Source: Dactylorhiza incarnata (lineage: Eukaryota; Streptophyta; Magnoliopsida; Asparagales; Orchidaceae). Taken from it: DNA of 64,000 nt. Both the position numbers and the translations under genes were made by a program. The first letter of the stretch is position 1, and every line of letters starts with the position of its first letter. Location of the stretch: assembly GCA_033032865.1 (NCBI GenBank), contig JAWHQI010000004.1:28006001-28070000 (forward strand). Reading direction: 5' to 3'. The notes beneath the pieces were generated by a model. That model was not told where the DNA came from. It did no database searches and was given only the letters and a program-made list of their open reading frames with translations. Below are positions 35,198-46,382 of the stretch, in pieces.

Positions 35198-35864
35198 TAT
35201 ATAACCCGTAATTCGTCGAGGTCCGAGATGACCGAGGACAGCTTAAAAGATCTCGCCCACCTAGGGCGTGTAGAGAAGATCTTGCATGTCTCGCCTAATC
35301 TTTGTCGAGATCAAAATTGCCAAAGGAAGACACTTAAGGGTGCCGGCTCGGCAGGGTCCATGGGTGTCGGCTCAGCAGGGTGTCGGCTCGGCAGGGTCCC
35401 AGGGTGCCGGCTCGGCAGGGTTCCAGCGTGCCAGCTCGGCTAGATACCCTTCGTGGGTTGCCAATAGCCCTTCAGAACAGTGGAGTTTGGTTGTTAGCAG
35501 ACCAGTTTGGGGTGCGTTTAGCAAAACCAAAATGCGGAGTCTCTCTATTAGCAGGCCATAAGAGAAAAATTTTATATATACCCTGAAGGGCACCATTACA
35601 GAGGACTCCACTTCTTTGGCTTCCTCCTCCTTATGTTACCTTTGGTTAGCTCCTCAGGCTCTCCAAGGTGCCTGGCTTCAACTTTGGCTTGGGAGGGGAA
35701 GCGCTCTAAGATCTTCCGGGTGTGTGTTGAGACTTCCTCGCTGCATCCAAGGGTCGGTATTTGGTTCTAAGTCATCGGTCAGTTTCCTCTACGGGATTAG
35801 TAGGTGTTAGTTGCACCCTTTCAGGGGTCCGAACTCCTTATTGATCCAAATCTCTATTCCAACA
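35198..35864. mobile_element. Possible solo LTR next to C2
   Basis: The tract ends ATTCCAACA and is flanked by ATAAG at 35193-35197 and 35865-35869. It begins TATATAACCC, not TG, so the left end would need a point change. A TTTTATATATACCC box at about 35570 and a GC-rich tandem repeat (35339-35443) fit an LTR plan. No homologous LTR is in the window. Confidence 0.3.
35339..35443 (+). repeat. GC-rich tandem repeat (GGTGCCGGCTCGGCAGGGT)
   Basis: Five degenerate units of 17-24 bases share the core TGCCGGCTCGGCAGGG. It generates short frames such as GSAGSQGAGSAG on the plus strand, which are artefacts of the repeat. Confidence 0.85.
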
Positions 35865-35871
35865 ATAAGAG

Positions 35872-37127
35872 TGTTGGGAATATTACCCTCAATGTTCCCT
35901 TGATTTGAAGAAGCTTCACACTCAATGCTAAATACAAGTTGTATTTGATAAACACTATTTCATCTCATGACCATGCAGGGTTAGGTTATTCCAAGGTGTG
36001 GAGTAAGTTCAGTGGTTTACTGCCAAAACCGTGAGACAAGTTCTCATTCTCAGCTAAACCGCTGAGACAAGGCCAGGAGCCGCTGAGAAGGTGTCTGGAT
36101 TAGCTGAGCTGCAGATAGAGGAAAACCACTGAGATGATCGTCTGTCTCAGCAGATCCGTTGGGATCAGACATAAGTAGTCATTGAGACTGGAAGCTCTCT
36201 CAGCCCAACCGCTGAGACGAATTCAAATGTTCTGGCGGGTTTGCTTTTGGCGCAACACGTTGTAAAGTAAGATTGGATGTTCCAATCACCTCCATACTGT
36301 GTCAGGAGGACATCTGATAGACGTTGAAGACTGGAGGAGTATAAAAGAATAATTTAGGGCTTTGTAAAAGCTCTCTCACTCTCTGAAGAAGATTAATCTA
36401 CTGTTCCATTGACGGCAGCCCAGAAAGTTTTCTCTTCCTGCTTCCTGAAGCTGCAAGGAGAGAAAAGTTTGTTCTTCTTAATTGACTTAAGATAAAACAA
36501 GTTGATCCTCATTCCTCCTCTGGAGAAAAGGATCATAAAGAATCAGTGTTGAGGCCATTGGACTCATCCCTGCTTCAAGACTGCTACAACAGTTGTTCAG
36601 CAACAGAAGACCAAGGCTTGATATCTATTCTAGCTTCTGTTGTAATCATCTCTTATTATTTTTCTGTAGGAAAATAATTTGTTCTGAGTTTGTAGGGCAT
36701 TTTGCCTGAGTGAGTAGGGTTGTTGGGCCTGAGTGTAGAGCTGGGGGTTCAGCTTAAGTGTAGGATCTCTATGGAGATCTGAGGTAGGACTTTTTGATAG
36801 GTCTGAGCTTGTAGGGCAGTTGTGTCTGAGGTAGGGTGGTTGAGCCAGAGGTAGGGTTTGGGAAAACTTGAGAGATCCTGAGGGATCTGTGTTGGCCTTG
36901 TCTAACTCATTGTTAAAAAGGTGGTGGGAGAAAGAGGACTACTCAAGACACGCTGTCTTGAGGAACCTCTATAAATGCTTGTGTGTTTTCTGTGTGTTTG
37001 ATTTATTACTAATACTAACAAAGCAAACAGCTAGGCTAAAGCATAAAAGAAAAGAGACCGATTCACCCCCACCCCCATCCACCCCACCCTCTCTAGGTGA
37101 TTAAGACTACATCCTTATAAACTATCA
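35872..37127 (+). repeat. C2 5' LTR
   Basis: TGTTGGGAATATTACCC...TATAAACTATCA, 1256 bp. It shares its start, the CCGCTGAGAC words (36035-36230), the GTAGGGC/GCCTGAG tract (36690-36890) and its end with the C1 LTR. It lacks the TTCGTCGAA words that C1 has. CACCCCCACCCCCATCC near 37065 replaces the pure C-run of its relatives. Confidence 0.88.
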
Positions 37128-37129
37128 AG

Positions 37130-37147
37130 TGGTATCAGAGGGAGGTT
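37130..37147 (+). promoter_or_regulatory. C2 primer-binding site
   Basis: TGGTATCAGAGGGAGG starts two bases after the LTR end. It matches the initiator tRNA-Met type site. Confidence 0.85.
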
Positions 37148-37208
37148 AGTCAAGAAGGACATAACTGTCTGACCAGAACCTACAAAGGAGTGGTCATATA
37201 TGAATCCA

Positions 37209-38796
37209 ATGGCCTCCACTGGATTGCGGAAGGAGATGGGATCTATGAAGTTGCCCATATGCAACAAAGAAAACTTTGGCATATGAAAGCAAAGGGTTAG
37301 GTTATTTATGGAAGAATCAGACCCAAGGATCTACATCACTATAAAGCAAGGCCCTTTCACTTTTCAAACTACCTCCACCATATATCCAACTAGGAGAGTG
37401 GCCAAGGCTTTTAATGACTTGACCAAGGATGAACATGCATTATTCACTATGGACAAAAGAGCCCAAAACATCATTGTTAATGCAATTGATGACTCCACCT
37501 TTCAGAACTTGGTGCACTGCACAACAACCAAGGAAATATGGGATACACTAGTGGTGTATATGGAAGGTACAGCTGAGGTGAGGGATGATAGAAAATCACT
37601 CCTCAATCAAGAATATGAAGCTTTCAGGCAGCTGAGCCGAGAAAGCATATCCATCTGCTATGAAAGGTTCTTTAGGATAGTCAATGAACTAAGAACCTAT
37701 GAAAGAGTGTTCAGTGACTATGAGCTTAACGACAAGTTCCTAAGATCTCTAACTAGAGACTGGGACACAAAGATATGTGCCATCAGGGAAGTGGCCAAGC
37801 TAGATGAAACTCCCACCCATACAATGTTTGGGAAGCTGCTCTCTTATGAGATGCAGCTGTCTGCAAGGAAGGAAGAGGCACTTCCACCAGGGCTCATGCA
37901 AGGCAGAGAGCTATTGCTCTCAAAGCTGATAGCTCCAGGAAGAGCAAAGCCAGGATGATGTCTCCTCTAAGGAGGACTACTGAATCTGAGAAATCTGAGA
38001 ACAGTACCTCAGACAGCTCTTCATCTGATGAGGAATTTGCTGCCTTCTCAAGGCAGTTCAAGAAAATGATGAGGAGCACGCAATGGAAGAACAAGCCCTC
38101 CTCCTCCTCACATTCCAAGAAGGACCACAGCAGATATGAAAGATAGTACACCAAAGGTGATAGGTATGAATCTAAACCTGGTAAACATATTTCAAATAAC
38201 ATTATATGTTATTGCTGCAGCAAGCCTGAACATGTCATTGTTGACTGTCCAGTCAAGAGAAAGGAAAAGGATGATAAGAAACATCATCACCAAAAGGATA
38301 GGAAGGGGGAAAAATCCTTCCTAGCAAAGAAAGGAAAGAGCTGGAGTGAATCTGAATCCTCAACTTCAGATTCAGATGATGAAGAGGAAGCCTATATTGG
38401 GTTGTTTGCAGCAGAAAAGGATGATGATTTTCCTGCTGTCAAGATTGGAATCAGGGCCCCTCTATCACATTCAGACAGTGATATTGAGGAGAATGAAGAG
38501 GACAAAGTTTAGCTTGGCCTCATGGCCATCACTGATGAGGAAGCCAGTCAGAACAATTCTGACAGTGAACAGGTACTGATTCATTCCATATCTTCTTCTG
38601 ATTATGAGATAAGCCCAGAATTTGAAGCACCTTCATCAATTGGTGGAAGTGATTCAGAATCTGTGGAAGATGTCAATCAATTGATTGACAAGCATGGTGC
38701 TCTCTTGAAAGCTCTAAAGAAGAGCAAGAAGCTGGCCAAAAGGCAAGCTCAAGAAACTGCTTCCCTTAAGTTGGCTGAGAAAGAGTGCACTGAGTC
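37209..38796 (+). pseudogene. C2 gag
   Basis: ATG at 37209 (MASTGLRKEMGS). A TGA near 37281 stands where gag usually has Trp. Then a long gag domain with IWDTLVVYMEGTAEVRDDRK (about residues 118-137) and an AIREVAKLDETPTHTMFGKL stretch. Frame change near 37940. CCHC-like knuckle at 38207-38248 (CYCCSKPEHVIVDC) has Glu in place of the usual Gly. Stops at 38144-38146 and near 38510. It ends in a coil, cut at 38796 by F. Confidence 0.85.
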
Positions 38797-39313
38797 TGTT
38801 AAATTTTTGAAGTGGAAGTGGACTGTCTGGGCGGTCTATTCTTGGAGACCACAAAGACCGCGCGACCTGTGTTGCAGTTTACCTATGGAATCCACGAGCT
38901 CGGTGTGGCGACCTGGCTGGTGTGGTCGCGTGTCTATGGTGTTTGCGGCATGTGTTTGGTCTGCCTATTTTGCCCAAGTATCCTTGTTCTGGTTTATACT
39001 GGGCGGTCTCGTACTATGGGTTGCATGAGCTTATTCTGGCGGTCTGCTTCTAGTCGATCAGATGCTCATGTCTATTCTTACAAGAGGCCGGGCGGTCTGT
39101 CGGTTTGTCTTGGCAAGCTATCTTTCTTAAACAGTTGTCCTATAATTAAATAAGGTCTTATAAGAGACCGCACAGTCTGGTACTAGAGACTGCGTGCTTC
39201 AACATGGAAGGTGATTATATCCCTTGGGGTGGTGACGACATCCGTTCATTTGTCTATAAATAGAGATGTCGGGGTAGCCATCCATATGCAAGAACTGTAA
39301 GAACCAAAGTTGG
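38797..39313 (+). repeat. F 5' LTR, left part
   Basis: It starts TGTTAAATTTTTG, matching in inverted form the end TTTTTTAACA at 63594. Repeated GGCGGTCT and GACCGC words occur (for example near 38831, 38858, 39003 and 39090). It is broken at 39313/39314 by B, with duplication GTTGG, and resumes at 62931. Confidence 0.8.
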
Positions 39314-40658
39314 TGTTGGGGAAATGATTTCTCTTAACCCCTAAAAATGAGTTAAAGAAGAATTCTAAGAATGAAAAATAAGGCTAAGTAAATATGCGTC
39401 GAATGGTATTCGACGCAACGTCGAAATGTAGTCGACGTTTCCTTCAGAATGAGTCAAAGTAACTTTAGGAAGACTTCGACGTATGTGTTGTCGACGCTAC
39501 TCTGATTTCCAGTCGATGCATCTAATATAGTCGACGCACCTTTGTCGTCGCACCTTCCTTATTCTCCTCTCGACGTCCAGACAGGATGTATTCGACGCTT
39601 GCGTCGAATAGTAATCGACGCACGTCGATCTTTATGACAGAATTCAAAATCGCCAGATCTCTTTCCTTATCTTATAGATCTGATTTATATGGAATCAATT
39701 TATGTCTTATAGCCGTTCTGAATCTTTCTTTTTCTCTATTAGATTCTTGGCTAATTTGATAAAATTCATTATGGACATTATTTGAAATTGGAATGAATTC
39801 GTTCCTTCTATTGGTATGCTAACTATGAAAATGTTTCTATCCTTCTAATTCTCTGTCTGATAATTAATTTTCCTCCTATGAGTATTATTTGAATGAACAG
39901 AGCTATATATATATATATATATGAAGGAGGTCGACAGAAAAGAAAAGGAGGGATCCACCATTTTACTCATTGAAAAAGAGGAAAAGCTCTCAAGTGATAA
40001 AGAGAGAATTGAGAAATAGCCCTGCAGCAATATTCAAGCATTCTTCTTCTCCTGCTTCTGAAGTCACTCTGCTGCAAATTCTGATAACTCTCACATAAGA
40101 GGGAAAAGCAACAAATCGTCTTCTCTCTATAGAAGAAAGATTTAATTCACTTCTTGTGCTTCCAATCTTCTTGCTAGGAAGAAGATTCATTTTTGTCTTA
40201 AATACTTCTTTTTCCTTTTCTCATTTTCATACTCACATACTGTAAAAGAGTTTTTAGAATCACTCTTCAAAAAATTCAGTTGTACTGGTTCTAAGAGTCT
40301 CCTTTTCAAAAGACTCAGTTGGTTCTAAGAGTCTCCTTATCAAAAGACTCAGGGTGGTTCTAAGAGTCTCCTTATCAAAAGACTCAGTGCAAGATAGTGA
40401 ATTCCTACCAAGGGGGTAGAAGAGTGGACTACCCAAAGTTTGGGGAACCACTATATTTTCTTGTGTTGTGTTGTGATTTCTTTTCTTGCATTTACTTTCT
40501 TTATTTGTTTAATTCTTGTTGGTGTGTGTGGGAAGCTCTAATCTGTGATCATACACACACATATATATATATTAACTTTGCACAAAATATTTTAAATCTC
40601 TATTCACCCCCCCCCCCCCCCTCTAGAGAATTCTAGTGAGGTTAACTGTGCACTTTCA
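39314..40658 (+). repeat. B 5' LTR
   Basis: TGTTGGGGAAATG...CTGTGCACTTTCA, 1345 bp. The TCGACG word array is at 39394-39632. A (TA)n tract is at 39903-39922. A 33-base near-repeat (GGTTCTAAGAGTCTCCTT.TCAAAAGACTCAG) occurs three times at about 40287-40385. A run of 15 C is at 40607-40621. Confidence 0.93.
39394..39632. repeat. B LTR hairpin array (GCGTCGA/TCGACGC)
   Basis: Perfect short hairpins include GCGTCGAAT-GGT-ATTCGACGC, AACGTCGA-N7-TCGACGTT, ATTCGACGC-TT-GCGTCGAAT and ATCGACG-CA-CGTCGAT. The same set is at 61663-61900 in the other LTR, with a few CpG changes. Confidence 0.9.
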
Positions 40659-40660
40659 AT

Positions 40661-40674
40661 TGGTATCAGAGCCA
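40661..40674 (+). promoter_or_regulatory. B primer-binding site
   Basis: TTGGTATCAGAGCC begins two bases after the LTR. TGGTATCAGAGC is the plant initiator tRNA-Met site. Confidence 0.9.
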
Positions 40675-40761
40675 GGTTGATCTAAAAAGGTTAACTCCTT
40701 GATCAAAAAGATCCTACCTCTTATTTATAAATATATATTTCTCTAACAATTATTTTTTCAC

Positions 40762-42444
40762 ATGGCACAAATCAAAGATTATGCTTCCACCAGACCACCA
40801 ATGTGCAATCTTGAAAAGTTTGCAGTTTGGAAGACAAGAATTAGGATTTATATGAATTCCATTGATGAAGACTTATTTAATGTTATCTTGACAGGTCCTC
40901 CCAAGCCTTATAGAAAAGACTCAAGTGGTGAAATGACTCAAACACTTGTCCCAAAGGCTGAGTGGACAGTTGAAGAGAAAAAGGCAGGAACCTGTGATGC
41001 AAAGGCTGTAAATATTCTGGTCTCAACCCTTTCTGATGAAATCTTTCAAAGGGTGGTTGATTGTGAATCAGCCAAAGAAATTTGGGAGGCTCTCATAAAA
41101 ATGGTAGAAGGAAGTGTTGATGAAAAGAAAGATACGAAGGCTCTATTGATCTCCCAATATAAGAACTTCCAAAAGAAAAATGAAGAGAGTATCTCTGAGA
41201 TGTATGACAGATTCAGTCTAATCATCAATCAATTGAAAATTTTGGATAGAGAGATCTCTCTCACTGATATTAATGACAAATTGCTAATGAGTCTCCCTAG
41301 TTCATGGGACTCAAGAACATGGGCAATAAGAGACACAAGAGGACAAAAGGAAATCTCAACAGATGCTCTCTTAGGAAAACTCAAATCCTATGAGCAACTG
41401 CTGAAAACTAGAGAAGAGAAGAAGAGAAGAGAAAACACTCCAATCTACTCAAAAGATAGGAACATAGCTTTAAAGGCAACAGAAGAAGGGACTCATGTCA
41501 CTGAAGAAGAACTATTCAGTTTCCTAGCCAGAAGATTTAAGAAATGGATCAAGACAGATGGATCAAGAAGAAGGGAGTCAAAACCAAGGTATGACAAAAC
41601 TCCCACTAAAGAAATTGTGTGTTATTCTTGCAGGAAATCTGGACATATTGCCCCAGAATGTCCAGAGAATGCTGAGACAAATAAAGTTTTGAAAAAGAAA
41701 GATCCCAAGAAAAAGGAGAAGAAGAAAGAAAGAGGCTTTATTGCAGAAGCCTGGAGTGAAACAGACTCTGAGGACAGTTCCTCTTCCAAGAGTGACAATG
41801 AAGAATCTAAGCAAGAAGATCTATGCTTGATGGCCCTTGAAGGATCAAAGAATAATGATAGTGCTAAATCATGGAGTGAGACAGGATCAGAAGAAAGCAT
41901 ATCTTCTGAAGATGAAAAAGAAGATAGCCTTATTCTCATAGAGGAATCTGAGGATAATGATGAGGTAAGCATGTTTGATAAAATAGATTTTCAAAGTGAT
42001 AACTTCAAAAATGATTTTATGGGAATGTGTCTAGATCAACTAAAAGCAACACAAGAAATTAAAGATCTAAAAGAACAAATCAATGTAGCTAAAAACCAGA
42101 GAAATAGAGAAGTTAAATGCTCTAAAGATTATGAATTAAGGGCTAACATCATAGAAAAGGAGGTAGAAAAGGCTAAAATAGAAAATCAGTTCCTTAAGGA
42201 TAAGGTATCCCAGGCAAAGGCCTTTGAAGAATCAATAAAAATGAGAAGCCAAACTCTTAAGGAAATCACAGAAAAACAAAAAATAAGACACAAGAATCTT
42301 GGGCAAGGGGCTGATCCATTAATCAGCCTAATTCCATCCAACAAACCTGCTTGGATGAGCCCTGTAAATTCACTAAACCTGTCAAATGGACAAACCAAGA
42401 AAAAGACCCACAAGATAAGGAAGAAAACTCCTTCAAAGAAATAA
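40762..42444 (+). CDS. B gag, first frame (560 aa) with CCHC knuckle
   Basis: MAQIKDYASTRPPMCNLEKF opens a Copia-type gag. The gag domain (about residues 15-215) has AKEIWEALIKMVEGS and SISEMYDRFSLIINQLKIL. Knuckle at 41620-41661 (CYSCRKSGHIAPEC). Then acidic Ser/Glu-rich stretches and a coiled coil (about residues 415-510). The frame is open throughout, which is unusual in this window. The last ~30 residues overlap the next frame at 42351, so the ancestral protein probably continued there after a frame change. No protease follows. Confidence 0.85.
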   Translation: MAQIKDYASTRPPMCNLEKFAVWKTRIRIYMNSIDEDLFNVILTGPPKPYRKDSSGEMTQTLVPKAEWTVEEKKAGTCDAKAVNILVSTLSDEIFQRVVDCESAKEIWEALIKMVEGSVDEKKDTKALLISQYKNFQKKNEESISEMYDRFSLIINQLKILDREISLTDINDKLLMSLPSSWDSRTWAIRDTRGQKEISTDALLGKLKSYEQLLKTREEKKRRENTPIYSKDRNIALKATEEGTHVTEEELFSFLARRFKKWIKTDGSRRRESKPRYDKTPTKEIVCYSCRKSGHIAPECPENAETNKVLKKKDPKKKEKKKERGFIAEAWSETDSEDSSSSKSDNEESKQEDLCLMALEGSKNNDSAKSWSETGSEESISSEDEKEDSLILIEESEDNDEVSMFDKIDFQSDNFKNDFMGMCLDQLKATQEIKDLKEQINVAKNQRNREVKCSKDYELRANIIEKEVEKAKIENQFLKDKVSQAKAFEESIKMRSQTLKEITEKQKIRHKNLGQGADPLISLIPSNKPAWMSPVNSLNLSNGQTKKKTHKIRKKTPSKK

Positions 42445-43091
42445 AGGAATTTGATGAGACATCATATTATTCAGCTGATGACTCACAAACTTCATCTGAA
42501 GAAACAACTAATCCAAGAAAAACAACACATAAAGGAGTAAAAACAGAAAAAGGTAAAATGAAAATTGAAGATACAATTGCGTCGACTTCATATCGACGCA
42601 TAAATGATAGTGCATCGACTTATACTCAACGCAACCTCTCAGATGCCTCGACCTCTTCTAGACGCTTGAACAAAAGCACGTCGACTTCCAATCGACGCAA
42701 CTTTCTCTATGCATTGAAATCAGATCGACGCCATCTGGAGAAAGCACCAAATACAAATCGACGCGACTATCAACATGCGTCGAATAGATATCGACGCACA
42801 AAAGTTCAGAGCAACTTAAATACCTTTCCTCCAAAAGCCTTTCATCCTAACCCATATTCAGGACCCATTCATCCCAATCATGATTTTTATCCAAATCAAC
42901 ACCTCTATCCTAACCAAAATGTTTATCCTAACCAAAATTCCCATCTTAATCAAACCTTCTATTCTAATCAACACTTCCATCCCTCTCTAAACTCAAATTC
43001 TCACAATACTAAGATAATCAAATGTTATATATGTAATAAACCTGGACACCTTGCCAAACAATGTTGGCACAATCAATCAAACTATCTGTAG
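42351..43091 (+). CDS. B gag, second frame (246 aa) with 11-residue repeats and second CCHC
   Basis: It overlaps the first gag frame by 94 bases in another phase, through either an indel or a programmed shift. It contains seven 11-residue repeats (consensus STS..RR....A, 42577-42807), then PNQ-rich repeats (HPNPYSG..., YPNQHLYPNQ), and a knuckle CYICNKPGHLAKQC near 43024. The stop is at 43089-43091. A second knuckle of the CWH type just before protease is typical of Sirevirus gag, but here no protease follows. Confidence 0.75.
   Translation: MDEPCKFTKPVKWTNQEKDPQDKEENSFKEIKEFDETSYYSADDSQTSSEETTNPRKTTHKGVKTEKGKMKIEDTIASTSYRRINDSASTYTQRNLSDASTSSRRLNKSTSTSNRRNFLYALKSDRRHLEKAPNTNRRDYQHASNRYRRTKVQSNLNTFPPKAFHPNPYSGPIHPNHDFYPNQHLYPNQNVYPNQNSHLNQTFYSNQHFHPSLNSNSHNTKIIKCYICNKPGHLAKQCWHNQSNYL
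42577..42807 (+). repeat. 33-bp coding repeat carrying the B LTR hairpin
   Basis: Seven units with period about 33 bases, each with a CGTCGA...TCGACG pair or its remains. Units 1, 4 and 7 keep the exact form CGTCGA-N7-TCGACG (42581, 42680 and 42779). The same word with the same 7-base loop is in the B LTR (39419) and leader (59361). Encoded peptides are STSYRRINDSA, STYTQRNLSDA and further variants. Confidence 0.9.
42840..43010 (+). repeat. PNQ-coding tandem repeat in B gag
   Basis: Degenerate 21-24-base units code for YPNQ/HPN-type peptides (YPNQHLYPNQNVYPNQN). The tract is Asn/Pro/His-rich and presumably unstructured. Confidence 0.8.
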
Positions 43092-43150
43092 AAAGTTGTC
43101 CAAGACTGACTTAGAAATCTTTAGGGCTAGGAAGAGATGAAAAGAAATAT

Positions 43151-44764
43151 GATGAAATAGATTCACGCGGCGCAAAATTAAAATATTATCCACGTATAAT
43201 TCGATAAGGCAAGTGTACCTATCGCTTTATAGTATAGGATTTAGAAAATCAAGTGTCGTATTTTTCCGGGCTTGCTGAGTACTTCTACTCACAAAGAAGA
43301 GCTATTATTTTATCGAACGAAAGTTGGGTTTGTTTTTGGAAAAACGATTTGGAGAAAATTAACTACGAAGAAAAATTATGATTAAAAGGATTAGCACTTG
43401 GTCTTGAATCCCTTTGGAATAAAATATAATTTTATAAAAGATGAAACCGCAAACTCATATTGAAATATCCTCGACCGTGGAGGTTCCCAAAATATGGTAG
43501 AGCCTCTCTCGAGAGAACTACCACCTAACCTTAGGTTGATCGATTAAGACCCCTAGGCCAGTTGAAACCCCCTAAGCTTGCTTTAAGCGGTGAACCCCAC
43601 TATTGGATTTGACTCCAATCCGAAAGATTTGTGTCACCTTCTCTCGAGGAATGCATACAACTCTTTTTATCTTTGAGTGATCTCCTCATTCGCATGGATC
43701 TCTCGATCACTAGCAAACGAATCATAGATTGAAAGTCATATTCCGGACATATGAAATCAAAACAAAATAATTCAAAGATAAATCGAAGATAAACAAAACT
43801 AGAGTTTGCTAATTAGAAAAAAATCAAAACATATTTTATTTCATTCCAAAGTTCATCATGACCAAGTGCTAAAGGAAGTTTAGCTACTCATTATAGTGAT
43901 GGAAACACAAGTAGAAAAGGGAAAATACATGATTAAAAACTAGAATACTTGAATTGAAATTGCAATAATAAAAACTTACAACTTGAAGAAAAATTAGCTA
44001 GAACAACAAAAATAATAGACTAAAGCTGTAAGTAAACTCCAAAATCGAACTCCTTGACTTCTGGAGATTGCTGCCTTTTATAGTTGAAAAATTGAGGAGT
44101 CACGCCCTTGGTCACGCCCGTGACCAAGGGCGTGTAAGCTGCGTAATTACTGTCATGAAAGCTCGGGACGTTGGGGAAGAGAAACCGCCAAAAATCAATT
44201 GCACGGCGGGTCACGGCCTCGGTCACGCCCGTGACCAAGGGCGTGTCTTGAACGGGTCTGCAAACGGCGGGAAATGCCGCGATCTGGAGTTAATCTGGCG
44301 GTTGCAGAAAAGTCACAGCCTCGGTCACGCCCGTGACCGAGGGCGTGTAAGCTAGAAACGGCGGGAGTTGATTGCTGGCTGAAATGAATGCATTCCGGGC
44401 GGGTCACGCCCGTGACTTTGAGGTCACGCCCTCAGTCACGCCCGTGACAGAGGGCGTGTAATTTTAATCTGACGTGGCGGCTGACTCCTACAACTGGAAT
44501 ACGCGGGGCTGGTTCACGGTCGTGACAAAATGTCACGCCCTAGGTCACGCCCGTGACTGAGGGCGTGTACTTTGCGATTTCGGCAGAAATACTCCAAATA
44601 TTCTCCTGATTAGTCTTATGAGCTTGAAATTGCTATTGGCAGCCCAAATTACCTGAAAATACAAAAAGAAGTTAAATTAGTGATAAATTAACTAAAACTA
44701 AATTAAATTAAATTAATTATTAATAAAATATTATGTGAAAATAACTATAAATATAGCATTATCA
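43151..44764 (-). repeat. G LTR1 (3' LTR of the complete unit)
   Basis: TGATGAAATAG...AGCATTATCA on the plus strand, 1614 bp. It carries five 34-bp hairpins at 44101-44570. It matches LTR2 with, by eye, about twenty substitutions and one 10-base indel (an extra AAACGGCGGG in LTR2). Confidence 0.93.
44101..44570. repeat. G LTR hairpin array (CACGCCC..GTCACG / CGTGAC..GGGCGTG)
   Basis: Five hairpins of about 34 bases. The first, 44101-44134, has perfect 16-base arms (CACGCCCTTGGTCACG and its complement) around CC. Extra half-units GTCACGCCCGTGAC lie near 44402. The same array is in LTR2 at 55049-55530. Short frames with SHALGHARDQGRVS-type peptides on the plus strand are shadows of it. Confidence 0.92.
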
Positions 44765-44785
44765 AATACCCCCATACTTATTCGT
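44765..44785 (-). promoter_or_regulatory. G polypurine tract
   Basis: The minus strand reads AGTATGGGGGTATT directly before the LTR start TGATAATGC. A second copy, next to LTR2, is at 55724-55744. Confidence 0.85.
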
Positions 44786-46382
44786 TTGCTAGTCCCGAGC
44801 AAACAACTTTCCATAGGAGTAGAAAAATTTAAATTTAAGAAAAGAATTTTGAACCTAAAGAGTAAAAATGCGAAGTCTTGCGCCTAAGAGTGTAGAAATT
44901 CTAGTAGAAAAACCTATTCAGCATAAAGATTAGCTTATAATTTTTTAAAAATGCGTTATAACATATTGTTATTACTTTTAAATTGAAAATCCGCTAAATC
45001 CGAAAATGATATTTAAGGAGCGGGTAGCGTGTTTACTAAGATCAATATTACACAAAATCAAAGTTCGGGATAGCCTCCAAAGAAATCCATCAATGACGAT
45101 GGCCATAGGCTTTCCCTTTCACACTCTCGCCACGGCACTAGTTTAACTCATAAACATGAATCAATAGGACTTAATTAGGTTGAAATGTGGCTTGGGGTTA
45201 AGGTGCGGATATCAAAAGATAAACGTGAAGGGTTAAGGCACACTTAAAACAAAAAGAAGAGCTTTGCAAAAACTTGTATGCTAATTAATTTTTACACCCC
45301 AAATAATTTTGAAATATAAAGGTAGGGGTCAAAAATGCACTCTGCAAAAAAAAAAAATTCTCAATATTTTTTTCTCATTTTTTTTTGCTTCATTTTTTTT
45401 TCTTTTGCAGCAAAATGATAACAAAATTAAGATCACCATTTTCACATATAAAAAAAAACACAAGCTAGCAACAAATAAAGCTCTAAATTTCAAGCGTGCA
45501 CCATAGGTAGGCTATTTGGCTTTGGTGAAAATGAGTGGGGCTTACAAAAGAAACGGTAAAAAGCACAAAATGGCTAGCAACGGTTAAGATTTTATGGCTT
45601 GGAATGCAAAGGCTCAAACGAATCAAGAGATGGCCTAAATCATTTTCATGCTCATGAATCTAACTTATGCAAATGTCTTGAGAGTCGCTAGAGGCAAGTT
45701 CTAGACATCGAGAAAGAATACCCTTCCGTTCAAATTGGGTAATATTTCTCCAGTAAACTTCTACATACTCACTTAAAGTATTTTTGGATTCTACCGGTTT
45801 CAAATTAAAAGTAAAACAAAAATATTCTACGCAGTTAAAAAAAACATAAATCTAATTTTATGCTGAATAGTTAATTCGACATGAGATCCTACTAATGCGT
45901 GCGCGTAACTAGAACACTGCACGAGTCAACAATTTTACTCCAAAATTCAAAATCTAATGAAGTATATAAAATTTTCTACAACACTATGGAAAAGTAAATC
46001 TACTAAGAATTTTACAAACAAGTAAATATAGAAATATTAAGAAAACTATATTTTATTTTATTTTTGTAGATTTTTTTAATTTTGTATTTTTTTTTTGATA
46101 AAAAATTTGGGTGTTGCTTTGCAATAAAACCGATGTGAAATACCCTCCCCCATACTTAAAAGAAAACAGTGTCCCCAATGTTGTAGAAATAAGTACGAGT
46201 AAAGGAGAAAAAAAACTTCCCTGATGAAGAGCAAAGCAATACCCAAGCCATCCTGAAGAAAAACAGAAAGCAAAACATTTTTTTATATTTTTTATATTTT
46301 GACAGGAATAAAAGAGAAATAAAACAAATACAAAGGTGCGGGACAGAAAATAAAAGATACAGACGACCAAAAATAAAAAACT
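44786..46382 (-). other. G 3' untranslated interior (complete unit)
   Basis: About 1.6 kb of AT-rich DNA between the extra ORF and the polypurine tract, with homopolymer tracts. No frame with a domain was seen. It is nearly identical to 55745-57341. Confidence 0.75.

Larger units (their letters stand above)
35872..38796 (+). mobile_element. Copia element C2 (Sirevirus-like), 5' part; rest displaced by F
   Basis: 5' LTR 35872-37127, primer site, and a gag frame that stops abruptly at 38796 where the F LTR starts. The LTR is homologous to the C1 3' LTR. The rest of C2 must lie right of the window. The 5-bp sequence before the LTR is AAGAG. Confidence 0.85.

Noticed and set aside
35193..35869. 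Firm solo-LTR call next to C2
   Set aside because: The matching ATAAG flanks are only five bases and the left end is TA, not TG, so it is kept only as a low-confidence feature.
44068..44355. Plus- and minus-strand frames with GHARDQGRV-type repeats (also at 47813, 55017, 58771)
   Set aside because: They are translations of the G hairpin array, open only because the GC-rich words lack stops.
44101..44570. CRISPR-like array
   Set aside because: Repeats are palindromic with irregular spacing and lie inside the LTR of a plant retrotransposon; no cas genes and a eukaryotic setting.
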